This document shows, piece by piece, positions 9,002-17,581 of a stretch of DNA of 64,000 bases. Position numbers and translations under genes: made by a program. Under the pieces are notes generated by a model. The model made no database searches, was not told the origin of the DNA, and saw only the letters and a list, made by a program, of their open reading frames with translations. Each line of letters begins with the position of its first letter. Positions within the stretch are counted from its first letter, which is position 1. The stretch comes from JBBRBB01 sp038206235 (GTDB lineage: Bacteria > Bacteroidota > Bacteroidia > Chitinophagales > Chitinophagaceae). Where the stretch lies: the NCBI GenBank assembly GCA_038206235.1, contig JBBRBB010000007.1:90430-154429 (forward strand), in the 5' to 3' direction.

Positions 9002-9072
9002 AGGTCCCGAGCGGATTTGAACCGCTGTGGGAGGTTTTGCAGACCTCTGCCTAGCCACTCGGCCACGGAACC
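9002..9072 (-). tRNA. tRNA-Cys (anticodon GCA)
   Basis: A 71-nt cloverleaf is readable on the minus strand. The acceptor stem is GGTTCCG paired with CGGGACC, the discriminator is U as expected for Cys, the D arm contains GCCGAGTGGCTAGGC, the anticodon loop is CTGCAAA with anticodon GCA, and the T arm is AGCGGTTCAAATCCGCT. CCA is not encoded. It is followed by a hairpin terminator. Confidence 0.95.
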
Positions 9073-9092
9073 ATTTTTAATTTTTAAAAGCA

Positions 9093-9140
9093 AAGGTTTT
9101 GCTTTCCTCTGCCTATCCGCCAGCCGGCGGACACAGAACC
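9093..9140 (-). pseudogene. Decayed tRNA-Cys-like fragment (5' half)
   Basis: The segment matches the anticodon arm, D arm and 5' acceptor strand of the adjacent tRNA-Cys: AGGTTTTGC, CCTCTGCCTA and a closing GAACC. A palindrome (TCCGCCAGCCGGCGGA) replaces the D-loop region. Confidence 0.5.
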
Positions 9141-9229
9141 TTTATTATTATTCCCTGCGAAAATAAAACAAACTACTTAAATAGAAATCCGAAATTTGAA
9201 ACCTCTATCAACTATTCTTATCATCTATT

Positions 9230-10105
9230 ATGAATCGTATTGCAGAAAGTGAATTAATCATCAACAGCCGCGGCGCTGTGTATCATTTAGATTTGCGCCC
9301 CGAAGAATTAGCTGAAACCATTATCACTGTTGGCGACCCTGACCGTGTACAGAAGGTAAGCAGACATTTCAACACAATAGAATTAAAAAGACAGCACAGA
9401 GAATTTGTTACGCATACAGGTTATCGTGGCAATAAGCGAATCTCAGTTATTTCTACCGGTATTGGTCCCGATAATATTGATATTGTATTTAACGAACTCG
9501 ATGCACTTGTAAATATTGATTTTGAAACACGAACGATTAAAAAGCAATTAAGTTCACTTACAATTATTCGCATTGGAACCAGTGGTTCACTGCAGCCTGA
9601 TATTCCTGTTGATTCTTATGTTGCCACTACTCATGGCTTAGGAATTGATAACCTGCTTAATTATTATATTCATACAAACAACAATGAAGAAAAAAATATT
9701 TTGCAGCAGTTTATTGCACATACACAACTTGATTCTCAGTTCTTGCAGCCCTATATAAATACGGCATCTGCATCGGTATTAAAGCATTTTGTTGAAGGAT
9801 TTCATCACGGTATCACGGTTACTTGTCCTGGCTTTTACGGCCCCCAGGGCAGAGTGCTTCGTTTAGGGCTCACCAATCCACACCTTATTGACAGGCTTAG
9901 TGAATTTCACTACGGCAACTATCGCATCACTAATTTTGAAATGGAAACAAGCGCTATTTACGGGCTGGGAAAATTGCTTGGACACCATTGTTTAAGTTTG
10001 AGCGCTATTGTTGCGAATAGAATTCATAAAGAATTTTCAAAAGATGGAAATGCCGCGGTGCAAAAATTAATTCGATTCGCTTTGGGCATTATAGAAAAAA
10101 TTTAA
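9230..10105 (+). CDS. Nucleoside phosphorylase (Udp/DeoD-like)
   Basis: A 291-residue member of the PNP/UDP phosphorylase family, which cleaves nucleosides with phosphate into a base and ribose-1-phosphate. Key segments are the phosphate-binding ITVGDPDRV near the N-terminus, VISTGIGPDNID, IRIGTSGSLQPDIPV (about 120-135) and NFEMETSAIYGLGKLLG, which holds the ribose-binding Met-Glu pair (about 240). This matches uridine phosphorylase more than trimeric purine phosphorylase, but substrate choice cannot be settled from motifs. The gene is followed closely by dapF on the same strand; a shared transcript is possible though the functions are unrelated. Confidence 0.88.
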   Translation: MNRIAESELIINSRGAVYHLDLRPEELAETIITVGDPDRVQKVSRHFNTIELKRQHREFVTHTGYRGNKRISVISTGIGPDNIDIVFNELDALVNIDFETRTIKKQLSSLTIIRIGTSGSLQPDIPVDSYVATTHGLGIDNLLNYYIHTNNNEEKNILQQFIAHTQLDSQFLQPYINTASASVLKHFVEGFHHGITVTCPGFYGPQGRVLRLGLTNPHLIDRLSEFHYGNYRITNFEMETSAIYGLGKLLGHHCLSLSAIVANRIHKEFSKDGNAAVQKLIRFALGIIEKI

Positions 10106-10154
10106 TAGAACAAATACATTTTTTGATGCAACTTGCCGCCTGCACAAAAATTAT

Positions 10155-10949
10155 ATGAAACTTCAATTTTATAAATATCACGGAACCGGAAACGATTTTA
10201 TTATTCTTGATAATCGCAGCAATACAATTAGTCTTACAATCAAACAAATTCGAAAAGTTTGTCATAGGCGGTTTGGAATAGGTGCAGATGGCTTCATGTT
10301 ATTAAACAATAAAGAGGATTACGATTTCGAAATGAAATATTATAATTCTGATGGGCATGAAGGCAGCATGTGTGGCAATGGTGGCCGCTGTATGGTGCAG
10401 TTTGCCTGCGATATAGGAGTACAAAAGACACAATATCAATTTTGGGCAATTGACGGAGCACACGAAGCAACTATTTCGGATAGCGGCTGGATATATTTAA
10501 AAATGAATGATGTAAATGGAATTGAAACCGGAGTTTTTGGGGATGTCATTGTAAATACAGGCTCACCGCATTATGTAAAAGCTGTATCAGATCTTTGGAA
10601 TTATGACGTTGTAAAACAAGGAAAGGAAATAAGATATAGCGATGAATTTAAAGCAGAAGGCATCAATGTAAATTTCGTACAAGAATCAGGCGAAGAAGAA
10701 TTGTTTGTACGCACATATGAACGCGGAGTAGAAGATGAAACTCTTAGCTGCGGAACAGGCGCAGCGGCTGCTGCGCTTGTGTTTGCCCATAATTCAAATG
10801 GATTTAACCGCGTGGAAATAAAAACTCCCGGCGGGCGCCTTGCAGTCGAGTTTAATAAAGTTGGCGATAATAAATTTGAAAACATCTGGCTTTGCGGACC
10901 GGCAAGATTTGTGTTCAATGGCGAAATGGAATTAGAAGATGATGAATAA
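10155..10949 (+). CDS. dapF: Diaminopimelate epimerase
   Basis: Converts LL-diaminopimelate to the meso form for lysine and peptidoglycan synthesis. The 264-residue protein has the usual two pseudo-symmetric halves. The catalytic cysteines are in SMCGNGGRCMVQF (about residue 74) and LSCGTGAAAAALVF (about 199). The N-terminal KYHGTGNDFIILD is diagnostic. It has normal length and an intact frame, and lies about 50 bases downstream of the nucleoside phosphorylase gene. Confidence 0.96.
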   Translation: MKLQFYKYHGTGNDFIILDNRSNTISLTIKQIRKVCHRRFGIGADGFMLLNNKEDYDFEMKYYNSDGHEGSMCGNGGRCMVQFACDIGVQKTQYQFWAIDGAHEATISDSGWIYLKMNDVNGIETGVFGDVIVNTGSPHYVKAVSDLWNYDVVKQGKEIRYSDEFKAEGINVNFVQESGEEELFVRTYERGVEDETLSCGTGAAAAALVFAHNSNGFNRVEIKTPGGRLAVEFNKVGDNKFENIWLCGPARFVFNGEMELEDDE

Positions 10950-11083
10950 GAATTACAAGTTTAATCAATTCGAAAATCAATTTCTTTCATTCTGTTTAAA
11001 CCATAATTTCACCGCAAATTATTGCCTGTTTATTATTGATTGATTTGATGATTCAATGACTTTAATGACTAATGACTTTTCTC

Positions 11084-12022
11084 ATGATTCAGTATTTCAA
11101 AAATATAAACAGCCAAACCGTTGAAATTGAAAAGCCGGATAGCGGCGCATGGGTGAATGTTGTGCCTCCATTAAAAGAAGAAGAGTTTGTTGAGCTGAGC
11201 GAAAAGCTGGATATACCCGTTGAATTCTTACGCGATTCGCTTGATATTGATGAAAGACCACGCTACGAATTTTCTGATGATGTTCGTTTCATGATAATAA
11301 AAACGCCCACCGAAAATAATTCGTTTAACGACAGCGATGCCTACTACATCACCATTCCCATCTGCATTATTTTAACCGATAATCAAATTGTAACTGTAAA
11401 TTCTTTTGACAACGGCGCCATAAAAAATTTTTTAAACACTTTTGAAAAGCGTCATCCCGATAAACGAAATATGATGGTGCTGAAAATTTTTGAGAAAATT
11501 GTTCAAAATTTTATGGAGTATCTTAAACAGATAAATCATCAAAGGAATCTTTACGAACAAAAGCTATACGACAGTAACCGCAACGAAGAGCTGCTGCAAT
11601 TAATGCGCATACAAAAAAGTCTTTTGTATTTTGTAACAGCCCTTCGCAGCAACGAATTAATGATGATGAAAATGGAGCGCACCAATTTTCTTGGGCTCAC
11701 CGAAGAAGAGCGTGAAATATTAAAAGATGTAATTGTTGACACCAGCCAGGCTCTTGAAATGGCAAATGTTTACACAAACATTTTAAGCAGCACACTCGAT
11801 GCTTTTGCCAGCATCATCAGCAACAATTTGAACAGTGTAATGAAGCGCCTCACCTCAATTACAATCATACTTTCTCTTCCTGCACTCGTTACCAGCATTT
11901 ACGGCATGAACGTGGAGATACCTTATGCAAATACTGCACACGCATTTTACATCCCCGTAATTTTATCCCTGCTTGTATCAGTTATCATTGCCGGATATTT
12001 TATGAAGAAGAAATGGTTTTGA
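11084..12022 (+). CDS. CorA-family magnesium/metal ion transporter
   Basis: The 312-residue product has a long cytoplasmic alpha/beta domain and two C-terminal membrane helices. The signature GMN motif lies in ITSIYGMNVEIPY (about residue 272), followed by the last helix FYIPVILSLLVSVIIAGYF and a basic KKKWF tail. It forms a pentameric Mg2+ (or Co2+/Ni2+) channel in the inner membrane. I prefer the ATG at MIQYFKN. Another ATG four codons upstream lies in a low-complexity run of ATGACT/TTGATT repeats. A GTCAGACC palindrome follows the stop directly. Confidence 0.92.
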   Translation: MIQYFKNINSQTVEIEKPDSGAWVNVVPPLKEEEFVELSEKLDIPVEFLRDSLDIDERPRYEFSDDVRFMIIKTPTENNSFNDSDAYYITIPICIILTDNQIVTVNSFDNGAIKNFLNTFEKRHPDKRNMMVLKIFEKIVQNFMEYLKQINHQRNLYEQKLYDSNRNEELLQLMRIQKSLLYFVTALRSNELMMMKMERTNFLGLTEEEREILKDVIVDTSQALEMANVYTNILSSTLDAFASIISNNLNSVMKRLTSITIILSLPALVTSIYGMNVEIPYANTAHAFYIPVILSLLVSVIIAGYFMKKKWF

Positions 12023-12026
12023 ATAT

Positions 12027-12055
12027 CGGTCAGACGGCTCTAAGCCGTCAGACCG
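12027..12055. repeat. GTCAGACC element, hairpin form (copy 1)
   Basis: CGGTCAGACGGCT and AGCCGTCAGACCG flank a CTA loop; 12 of 13 positions pair. A near-identical copy lies at 50793-50820. It is five bases after the corA stop and could act as a 3' hairpin. Confidence 0.9.
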
Positions 12056-12225
12056 TTAATCTTCATTTTGAATTATATGTTACCGGCTGCATGAAATGAA
12101 TTATTCTTTATAAGCCCAGCTTCAGATTTTCATGGCATCCCAATTGCGTCGCATTCTTCAACGTTCATAACTTTATTTATCAATTTACAATTCAAATTGT
12201 GTAATATATTTCAACGTTTTTTGAT

Positions 12226-12699
12226 ATGGAAAATAAAACAGAACAGTTTGTAATAAGAGTTTACGGAATTTTAATGGATAACCACAAACGCATTTTGCTA
12301 AGCGATGAATTTATAAGAGGAAAATACTACACTAAGTTTCCCGGCGGCGGTCTTGAATTTGGCGAAGGAACACGTGATTGCCTGCAGCGTGAGTTCAAAG
12401 AAGAAACAGGTTTGGATGTTACTGTATGCGAACATATTTATACCACCGATTATTTTCAATTATCTGCATTTGATAAGCAGAGGCAGGTTATATCCATTTA
12501 TTATTTTGTAAGTGCAGAACAATCATCATCACTCAAAACAAAAAATAAATTATTCGATTTTACTCCCGAGCAAACTGCAGATGCAAACGTGCAATGCGAA
12601 GTCTTTCGCTGGGTTGAATTTAAAGATTTGAATGAAGATTGTGTTACACTTCCTATTGATAAAATAGTGGTTAAGCTGTTGAAGAAAAGTCCCCTTTAG
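12226..12699 (+). CDS. Nudix hydrolase
   Basis: A 157-residue Nudix protein, hydrolysing a nucleoside diphosphate linked to some other group. The Nudix box fits the GX5EX7REUXEEXGU pattern exactly: G41, E47, R55-E56, E59-E60, G62, in GGLEFGEGTRDCLQREF followed by KEETGL. The substrate cannot be inferred. The last ten codons overlap the 3' end of the convergent transporter gene by 29 bases, within a CCCCTTTAGGGG palindrome. Confidence 0.93.
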   Translation: MENKTEQFVIRVYGILMDNHKRILLSDEFIRGKYYTKFPGGGLEFGEGTRDCLQREFKEETGLDVTVCEHIYTTDYFQLSAFDKQRQVISIYYFVSAEQSSSLKTKNKLFDFTPEQTADANVQCEVFRWVEFKDLNEDCVTLPIDKIVVKLLKKSPL

Positions 12700-13495
12700 G
12701 GGATTTAGGGGCTCCATCACCCGTTTGTCCCATGGCAGCTAATTTCATTTTGCGTGCCGTTTCATACCCCACATACTTTTCAATTCTGTGTTCAATAAAA
12801 TAAATCAATGGCGTAAGAATAACAGCCAAAATAAATTTATATGAATAGTTTACCATGCCTATTGCCAACACTCTTTGCCAGCTCCAGCTGTTGCCCAGCT
12901 TAAAAGCAATAAACAAAACAACATAGCTATCTACTAATTGAGAAATCATGGTAGAGCCTGTTGCCCGCAGCCAAACTTTTTTTTCGCCGGTAATTTTTTT
13001 AATGCGATGAAACACGGTTACATCAACAATCTGGCTTACAAGGAATGCGACAATACTACCAAAAATAATCCACATACCCTGCCCGAATATTGCGGTAAAA
13101 GCATTTTGCATATTAGGTATTCCGCTATCTTGTTTATAAGTGAGCCAGAAATTATCAGGAGGAATATGCATCGCCATATAAAACATAAGAAAGGCATAAG
13201 AGATTAATGCAACGGCTGTATAGCTGATTCTTCTTACTGCTTTTGGTCCGAAATATTCATTCACAATATCTGTGATTACAAACTCCAGCGGCCACAGCAA
13301 TACACCACAGGTAAGTGTAATGGATAAATCTTTCTCACCCAGCAAACTAAATTTTAACGGGCTGAATCCGAAAAGCTTTTCTAATGAAAATAGTTTTGTT
13401 CCTATACACTCTGCAATTAATGCATTGGCAACAAAGAATGCAGTGATACCGATAAAAATCTTGGTGGGCTTGTCTTTCAGAATATTATGTATCAT
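12671..13495 (-). CDS. Queuosine precursor transporter (YhhQ/VUT family)
   Basis: A 274-residue inner-membrane protein with six or more helices. Family features are the N-terminal ANALIAECIGTKLFSLEKLFG, LWPLEFVITDIVNEYFGPKAVRR, and SQIVDVTVFHRIKKITG with a downstream GSTMISQLVDSYVV. Members import preQ0 or preQ1 for tRNA queuosine synthesis. The final 16 residues (GDGAPKSPKGDFSSTA) are encoded by an intergenic-type palindrome and are probably an accidental extension. The start codon overlaps the stop of the upstream small membrane gene by one base (TGATG), implying translational coupling. Confidence 0.92.
   Translation of the reverse strand: MIHNILKDKPTKIFIGITAFFVANALIAECIGTKLFSLEKLFGFSPLKFSLLGEKDLSITLTCGVLLWPLEFVITDIVNEYFGPKAVRRISYTAVALISYAFLMFYMAMHIPPDNFWLTYKQDSGIPNMQNAFTAIFGQGMWIIFGSIVAFLVSQIVDVTVFHRIKKITGEKKVWLRATGSTMISQLVDSYVVLFIAFKLGNSWSWQRVLAIGMVNYSYKFILAVILTPLIYFIEHRIEKYVGYETARKMKLAAMGQTGDGAPKSPKGDFSSTA
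12689..12713. repeat. CCCCTTTAGGGG palindrome in convergent gene overlap
   Basis: GTCCCCTTTAGGGGAT followed by TTAGGGGCTCC forms a GC-rich hairpin shared by the 3' ends of the Nudix and queuosine-transporter genes. Related palindromes occur at 13815, 45204 and 50114. Confidence 0.8.
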
Positions 13496-13797
13496 CAGAA
13501 AATAATAAAATAAAAGATTTGAAAAACAAATATAAACACGCTACAGGCTGTTGCCCATTTATTAATAACTATTATTCTATTCTCTTTTATTTTCAGCATA
13601 GCTATTATAAAAAGGATAATAAAATTAAGAAAGGGAGAAATTATCCATCCAGGTATAATTGTTATGCTTTGTACTAACTCAGGAATTGATACCTCTGTAT
13701 ATCGCAATACAAGGCAAACGATAAATAAAATATTCAGTATAAATGCGAGGCGCTGCAAAAAGAGAAGCCATTTGTATTTTGCAATTACTTCATCCAT
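13495..13797 (-). CDS. Small membrane protein, hypothetical
   Basis: A 100-residue protein with three predicted membrane helices: LAFILNILFIVCLVLRY, IIPGWIISPFLNFIILFIIAML and WATACSVFIFVFQIFYFIIF. No family is recognised. It is upstream of, and overlaps by one base, the queuosine precursor transporter gene, so the two are likely co-translated. The small size and coupling raise the possibility of an accessory role to the transporter, but this is not shown. Confidence 0.75.
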   Translation of the reverse strand: MDEVIAKYKWLLFLQRLAFILNILFIVCLVLRYTEVSIPELVQSITIIPGWIISPFLNFIILFIIAMLKIKENRIIVINKWATACSVFIFVFQIFYFIIF

Positions 13798-13814
13798 ATT
13801 TAAAACCCTCTAAA

Positions 13815-13830
13815 TCTCCCTAAAGGGAGA
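13815..13830. repeat. TCTCCCTAAAGGGAGA palindrome
   Basis: Short GC-rich palindrome just upstream of the start of the small membrane-protein gene; same type as the elements at 12689, 45204 and 50114. Confidence 0.7.
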
Positions 13831-13953
13831 CTTTGAAACCCGTTTATTTAATTACTTTTTTATTGTAGTAAGGAAGGTGCAACTTAAAGATTTTTTAATT
13901 GTATCATCTTACTCCATTATTTGTTATAGAAGTCTATAACTTTCTTTCGCTCT

Positions 13954-13984
13954 TTTGAGAATTTAGCGAGTTCATGTAGGTTTG
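13954..13984 (+). promoter_or_regulatory. Bacteroidota-type promoter of the YfhO gene
   Basis: TTTG (13954-13957), exactly 19 bases, then TAGGTTTG (13977-13984) match the -33/-7 consensus TTTG-N19-TAnnTTTG. Transcription would begin about 15 bases before the ATG at 14006. Confidence 0.7.
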
Positions 13985-14005
13985 CCGCTACTATCAATCA
14001 TACAC

Positions 14006-16492
14006 ATGAAGAATTTCAACTGGAAAAAACTGAAACCGCATGTTATTGCAATAGGTATATTTTTAATTGTTGCTATAATTTATTGTAAGCCTGTATTGCA
14101 GGGAAAAGTGCTGCAGCAAAGCGATATTATTCACTGGAAAGGAATGGCGCAAAATTCTTTTAAATATAAAGAAACGCATGGTCACTTTCCTTTGTGGAGC
14201 AACAGCATGTTTAGCGGTATGCCCGCATATCAGATTGCGATGGATAGTAAAAATCCAATTCCGCTGGCTTACCTGCACTATCTGTTTACTCTATTTCTTC
14301 CCAAGCCAATTAATTTTTTCTTTCTGCTGTGTGTATCATTTTATTTTCTCAGTCAGGTTTTAAGAACAGATTATCGCATTGGAATTTTGGGCGCTTTAGC
14401 GTATGCGTATTCCTCATATAGTTCTATTATTATTGCTGTGGGGCATGAAACTAAGGTTCAAACAATGGGTTACATACCTGCATTATTAGCCGCCATTATT
14501 CTTGTATATCAAAAGCGTTATTATATAGGAGCGGCGCTTAGTACCCTGTTTGCCACGCTGATGATAACCATGAATCATCCGCAGATTGATTATTATTTTA
14601 TAATTGTGGCTGCGTTTATGACCATAGCTTATTTAATAAAATGGATAAAGCAAAAAGAGTATAAACATATTGCCGTATCATTTGCAATACTTGCGGTTGC
14701 CGCAGTAATTGGTGTGGGAGCAAACATGGTTACCCTCGCTACTACTTATGATTATTCCAAGGCTACCATGCGCAACAGTACATTGAATTTAGACACTGCA
14801 ACCAACCAGCAAAGAACATCTTCAGGCTTGCCTATAGATTATGCATTTGGGTGGAGCTATGGACAGGCAGAAACATTGTCACTGCTTGTAGCAAATGTGT
14901 ATGGAGGCAGCAGCCAGGGAGGTGTATTAACTCAAGACTCTCATCTTGCAAAATTGGCGATAGAAAAAGGAGTGCCGGAAGAACAGGCAGCACAATTCGC
15001 ATCTTCTTTTCCTGCGTATTGGGGTAATCAGCCCTTCACGTCTGGCCCGGTATATCTCGGCGCTGTTATTTGTTTTTTGTTTGTACTTGGAATTATTTAT
15101 TTAAAAGGCTTTGATAAGTGGTGGATTCTCCCAGCATGTGTATTGGCGATATTGATGAGCTGGGGAAAAAACTTTTCTGCTTTCAACAGTTTCCTGTTTA
15201 ATTATATGCCTTTATATAATAAGTTTCGTGCCCCAACAATGGCGTTGGTAATACCTCAGTTACTTTTTCCATTTGTTGCAATACTCAGTTTGCAAAAACT
15301 GCTTTATGAAGAAAAGGATAGAGCAGCGGCTTTAAAAAAATTAAAAACGGCCGGCTACATAATGCTTGGCATTTTTGCAATAGCGGCAATGCTTTACAGC
15401 AGCTTTACCTATAAGGCAAATGATGACAGCAGCACCATAAACTATCTTACCCAATTAACACAGGGAAATACAGATGAAGCAAATAATTTTTATCGTGCGT
15501 TATTGGATGACCGACGCAGCCTTTTTGGTAAAGACCTTCTTCGTTCCTTATTTTTTGCAGGTGCAGCTTTTTTATTTGTATGGCTGATGCTCAAAGGGAA
15601 AATAAAAAATGTATATGCTCTATGGGCATTACTTCTTTTAAGTTCAATTGATGTATTGGCTGAAGGAAGAAGATATTTGAATGATAATAGTTTTCAGGAT
15701 GAAGCATCTTATGATGAAACCAATTTCACTGCATCACCTGCAGATCTTGAAATTTTAAAAGATACAGGATATTATCGTGTGCTTAATTTAACGAAGGATG
15801 TTTTTAATGATGCGCTCACTTCATATTTTCACAATTCAGTAGGAGGCTATCATCCGGCAAAATTGAGCGTTACAGAGGATTTATTGAATTACCAATTACG
15901 GAAACAGCCAATGAATTTACAAGTGCTGAACATGCTTAATACAAAGTATGTGATAAATTCAGGACCGCAGAACCAACCCGTAGTGCAGCAAAACCCCGGT
16001 GCACTCGGAGCATGCTGGTTTGTGAAAGCAATTCAATTCGTTAAAGATCCCGCAGCAGAAATGAAAAGGCTTGATAATTTGAATCCTAAGGATACTGCTG
16101 TGGTAGAAGATGCATATAAGCAATCAATACCTTTTATGCCTGTTGCAGACAGCAATGCAAACATAAGGCTGATGAAAAATGATAATGATATTATTACTTA
16201 TCAAAGCGCCTCTAAAACAAACCAGTTCGCCGTATTTAGTGAAATTTTTTACGACCGCGGATGGAAAGCATACATTGACAATAAAGAAACGCCGATAGTA
16301 AGAACTGATTATACTTTGAGAGGATTGGCATTACCCGCAGGTAATCATACCATACGATTCGAGTTTAAACCTGCTTCCTATTACAACAGTGAAACCATTG
16401 CTATTATTGCTTCTGCGCTGGCATGGCTGATAATCGGATTTGGATTATTCAAAAATTACAAACACAAGAACAGGCAATTGAAGAGTGTATAA
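14006..16492 (+). CDS. YfhO-family multi-pass membrane protein
   Basis: The 828-residue protein has an N-terminal set of about a dozen hydrophobic segments, a large extracytoplasmic C-terminal domain (about 560-800) and a final helix (ETIAIIASALAWLIIGFGLF). It resembles the YfhO family (GT-C fold-like), thought to act in glycosylation of envelope polymers; the substrate here is unknown. The segment QQSDIIHWKGMAQNSF near the N-terminus and FYDRGWKAYIDNKETPIVRTDY near the end are typical of Bacteroidota members. I chose the ATG at MKNFNWKK rather than a TTG eight codons upstream because a strong promoter lies just before it. The stop codon directly abuts that of the convergent tag gene. Confidence 0.88.
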   Translation: MKNFNWKKLKPHVIAIGIFLIVAIIYCKPVLQGKVLQQSDIIHWKGMAQNSFKYKETHGHFPLWSNSMFSGMPAYQIAMDSKNPIPLAYLHYLFTLFLPKPINFFFLLCVSFYFLSQVLRTDYRIGILGALAYAYSSYSSIIIAVGHETKVQTMGYIPALLAAIILVYQKRYYIGAALSTLFATLMITMNHPQIDYYFIIVAAFMTIAYLIKWIKQKEYKHIAVSFAILAVAAVIGVGANMVTLATTYDYSKATMRNSTLNLDTATNQQRTSSGLPIDYAFGWSYGQAETLSLLVANVYGGSSQGGVLTQDSHLAKLAIEKGVPEEQAAQFASSFPAYWGNQPFTSGPVYLGAVICFLFVLGIIYLKGFDKWWILPACVLAILMSWGKNFSAFNSFLFNYMPLYNKFRAPTMALVIPQLLFPFVAILSLQKLLYEEKDRAAALKKLKTAGYIMLGIFAIAAMLYSSFTYKANDDSSTINYLTQLTQGNTDEANNFYRALLDDRRSLFGKDLLRSLFFAGAAFLFVWLMLKGKIKNVYALWALLLLSSIDVLAEGRRYLNDNSFQDEASYDETNFTASPADLEILKDTGYYRVLNLTKDVFNDALTSYFHNSVGGYHPAKLSVTEDLLNYQLRKQPMNLQVLNMLNTKYVINSGPQNQPVVQQNPGALGACWFVKAIQFVKDPAAEMKRLDNLNPKDTAVVEDAYKQSIPFMPVADSNANIRLMKNDNDIITYQSASKTNQFAVFSEIFYDRGWKAYIDNKETPIVRTDYTLRGLALPAGNHTIRFEFKPASYYNSETIAIIASALAWLIIGFGLFKNYKHKNRQLKSV

Positions 16493-17053
16493 TTAAGATT
16501 TTTGCAGCCACATAGGTTTTTGTTTGATGATTTTTTTATACACCGGGCAACTTTCGGAATGAGCGCCGGATAAATATCCTGTGCTCATTAAAAACTCATT
16601 CACAATCTCGCCACCGGTAAACCTCAAATTTTTTTTAAACGGCTTTACCCATTCCTCTTTTGTAAGAGGGTGATGATGAGTAAGCCAGTTTTGAAAAGAC
16701 CCAAATTCTTTTTGAAGTTCAATAATCTTTTTTGCGTTATCAATTGCAGCGTGAATTTTTAAACGATTCCTGATAATGCCTGCATCATTCAGCAGCTTTT
16801 CAATTTTACGATTATTATATGCGGCTACTTTATCAATTTCAAAATTGTCATAAGCCGCAAAAAAATTATCCTTCTTTTTTAATATAAGCTCCCATGTAAG
16901 CCCGGCCTGATTTATTGCCAGCACAAGCCTTGCAAATAAGGCATTATCATTATGTAAAGGAAATCCATATTCTGTATCGTGATAAAGCCTGTGCACATTG
17001 TCTTTATTAAGAGCCTTAACATAAGTGCAGTATGTTTTAATTTCATTTGCCAT
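16493..17053 (-). CDS. tag: DNA-3-methyladenine glycosylase I
   Basis: Removes 3-methyladenine from alkylated DNA as the first step of base excision repair. The 186-residue protein has the Tag hallmarks: Cys near the N-terminus (CTYVKALNKDNVHRLYHDTEYG, which includes the first zinc His and the base-recognition Glu), LVLAINQAGLTWELILKKK, and the C-terminal zinc ligands in SGAHSESCPVYKK. I start at MANEIKTYC; an alternative ATG is four codons upstream. There are no bases between its stop codon and that of yfhO. Confidence 0.94.
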   Translation of the reverse strand: MANEIKTYCTYVKALNKDNVHRLYHDTEYGFPLHNDNALFARLVLAINQAGLTWELILKKKDNFFAAYDNFEIDKVAAYNNRKIEKLLNDAGIIRNRLKIHAAIDNAKKIIELQKEFGSFQNWLTHHHPLTKEEWVKPFKKNLRFTGGEIVNEFLMSTGYLSGAHSESCPVYKKIIKQKPMWLQKS

Positions 17054-17161
17054 AGTCAATTGCAATTATTCAAATAGGATAGTGAGGATTAGAGGATTGA
17101 ACGTGCATTGAACTTCCTCACAGAGTCCTGCCGGCAACTTCAAACCTCCAATTTCAAACAT

Positions 17162-17581
17162 TTATTTTGCAACATATTTATTCCAAAAATTTTCAGCAGT
17201 TATCACTTCTATTTCTGAAAAATAAAAATCTTTTGGGTTTTCTGTAAGAATGCAGTTGCATTTGTTTTTAAGAGCAGCATAATATTCAAGCCCATCTTCA
17301 AAGTCATGTATTTTTTTATTCTCCAGGCTTTTTTGCACAGAAGAAGCTGTGTCTTCAGCTATATTAATGTTTGTGCAGAGTAATTGAATTTTTTGCTTTG
17401 CTAAAAATTTTTTGTGCTTTTTCCCGGCAAAATAAAAAGCAATTGCAAGGCAAATAGGTGAAGTATAGATTTGAAAATTCTTTGTTTCCCCAAGACTTAA
17501 AATGCGTGAAGTATAAATAAATAAAGGATATTCTTTATTTAATACCGAAACCAAAATATTTGCATCTGCGAAAACTCTCAT
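17162..17581 (-). CDS. PIN-domain protein, probable VapC-like toxin
   Basis: A 139-residue PIN-domain protein, the fold of VapC ribonucleases that cleave tRNA or rRNA. Acidic residues expected for Mg2+ binding are present: Asp6 in FADANILVSVLN, the acidic stretch HDFEDGLEYYAA, and ILTENPKDF (variant of TRNxxDF). It overlaps the upstream antitoxin-like gene by four bases (ATGA), the usual toxin-antitoxin layout. The spacing and pairing support a VapBC-like module; the target RNA is unknown. Confidence 0.85.
   Translation of the reverse strand: MRVFADANILVSVLNKEYPLFIYTSRILSLGETKNFQIYTSPICLAIAFYFAGKKHKKFLAKQKIQLLCTNINIAEDTASSVQKSLENKKIHDFEDGLEYYAALKNKCNCILTENPKDFYFSEIEVITAENFWNKYVAK

Noticed and set aside
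12027..12055. Simple rho-independent terminator for corA
   Set aside because: No T-run follows, and identical copies occur elsewhere, so it is a dispersed element first, though it may reduce read-through.
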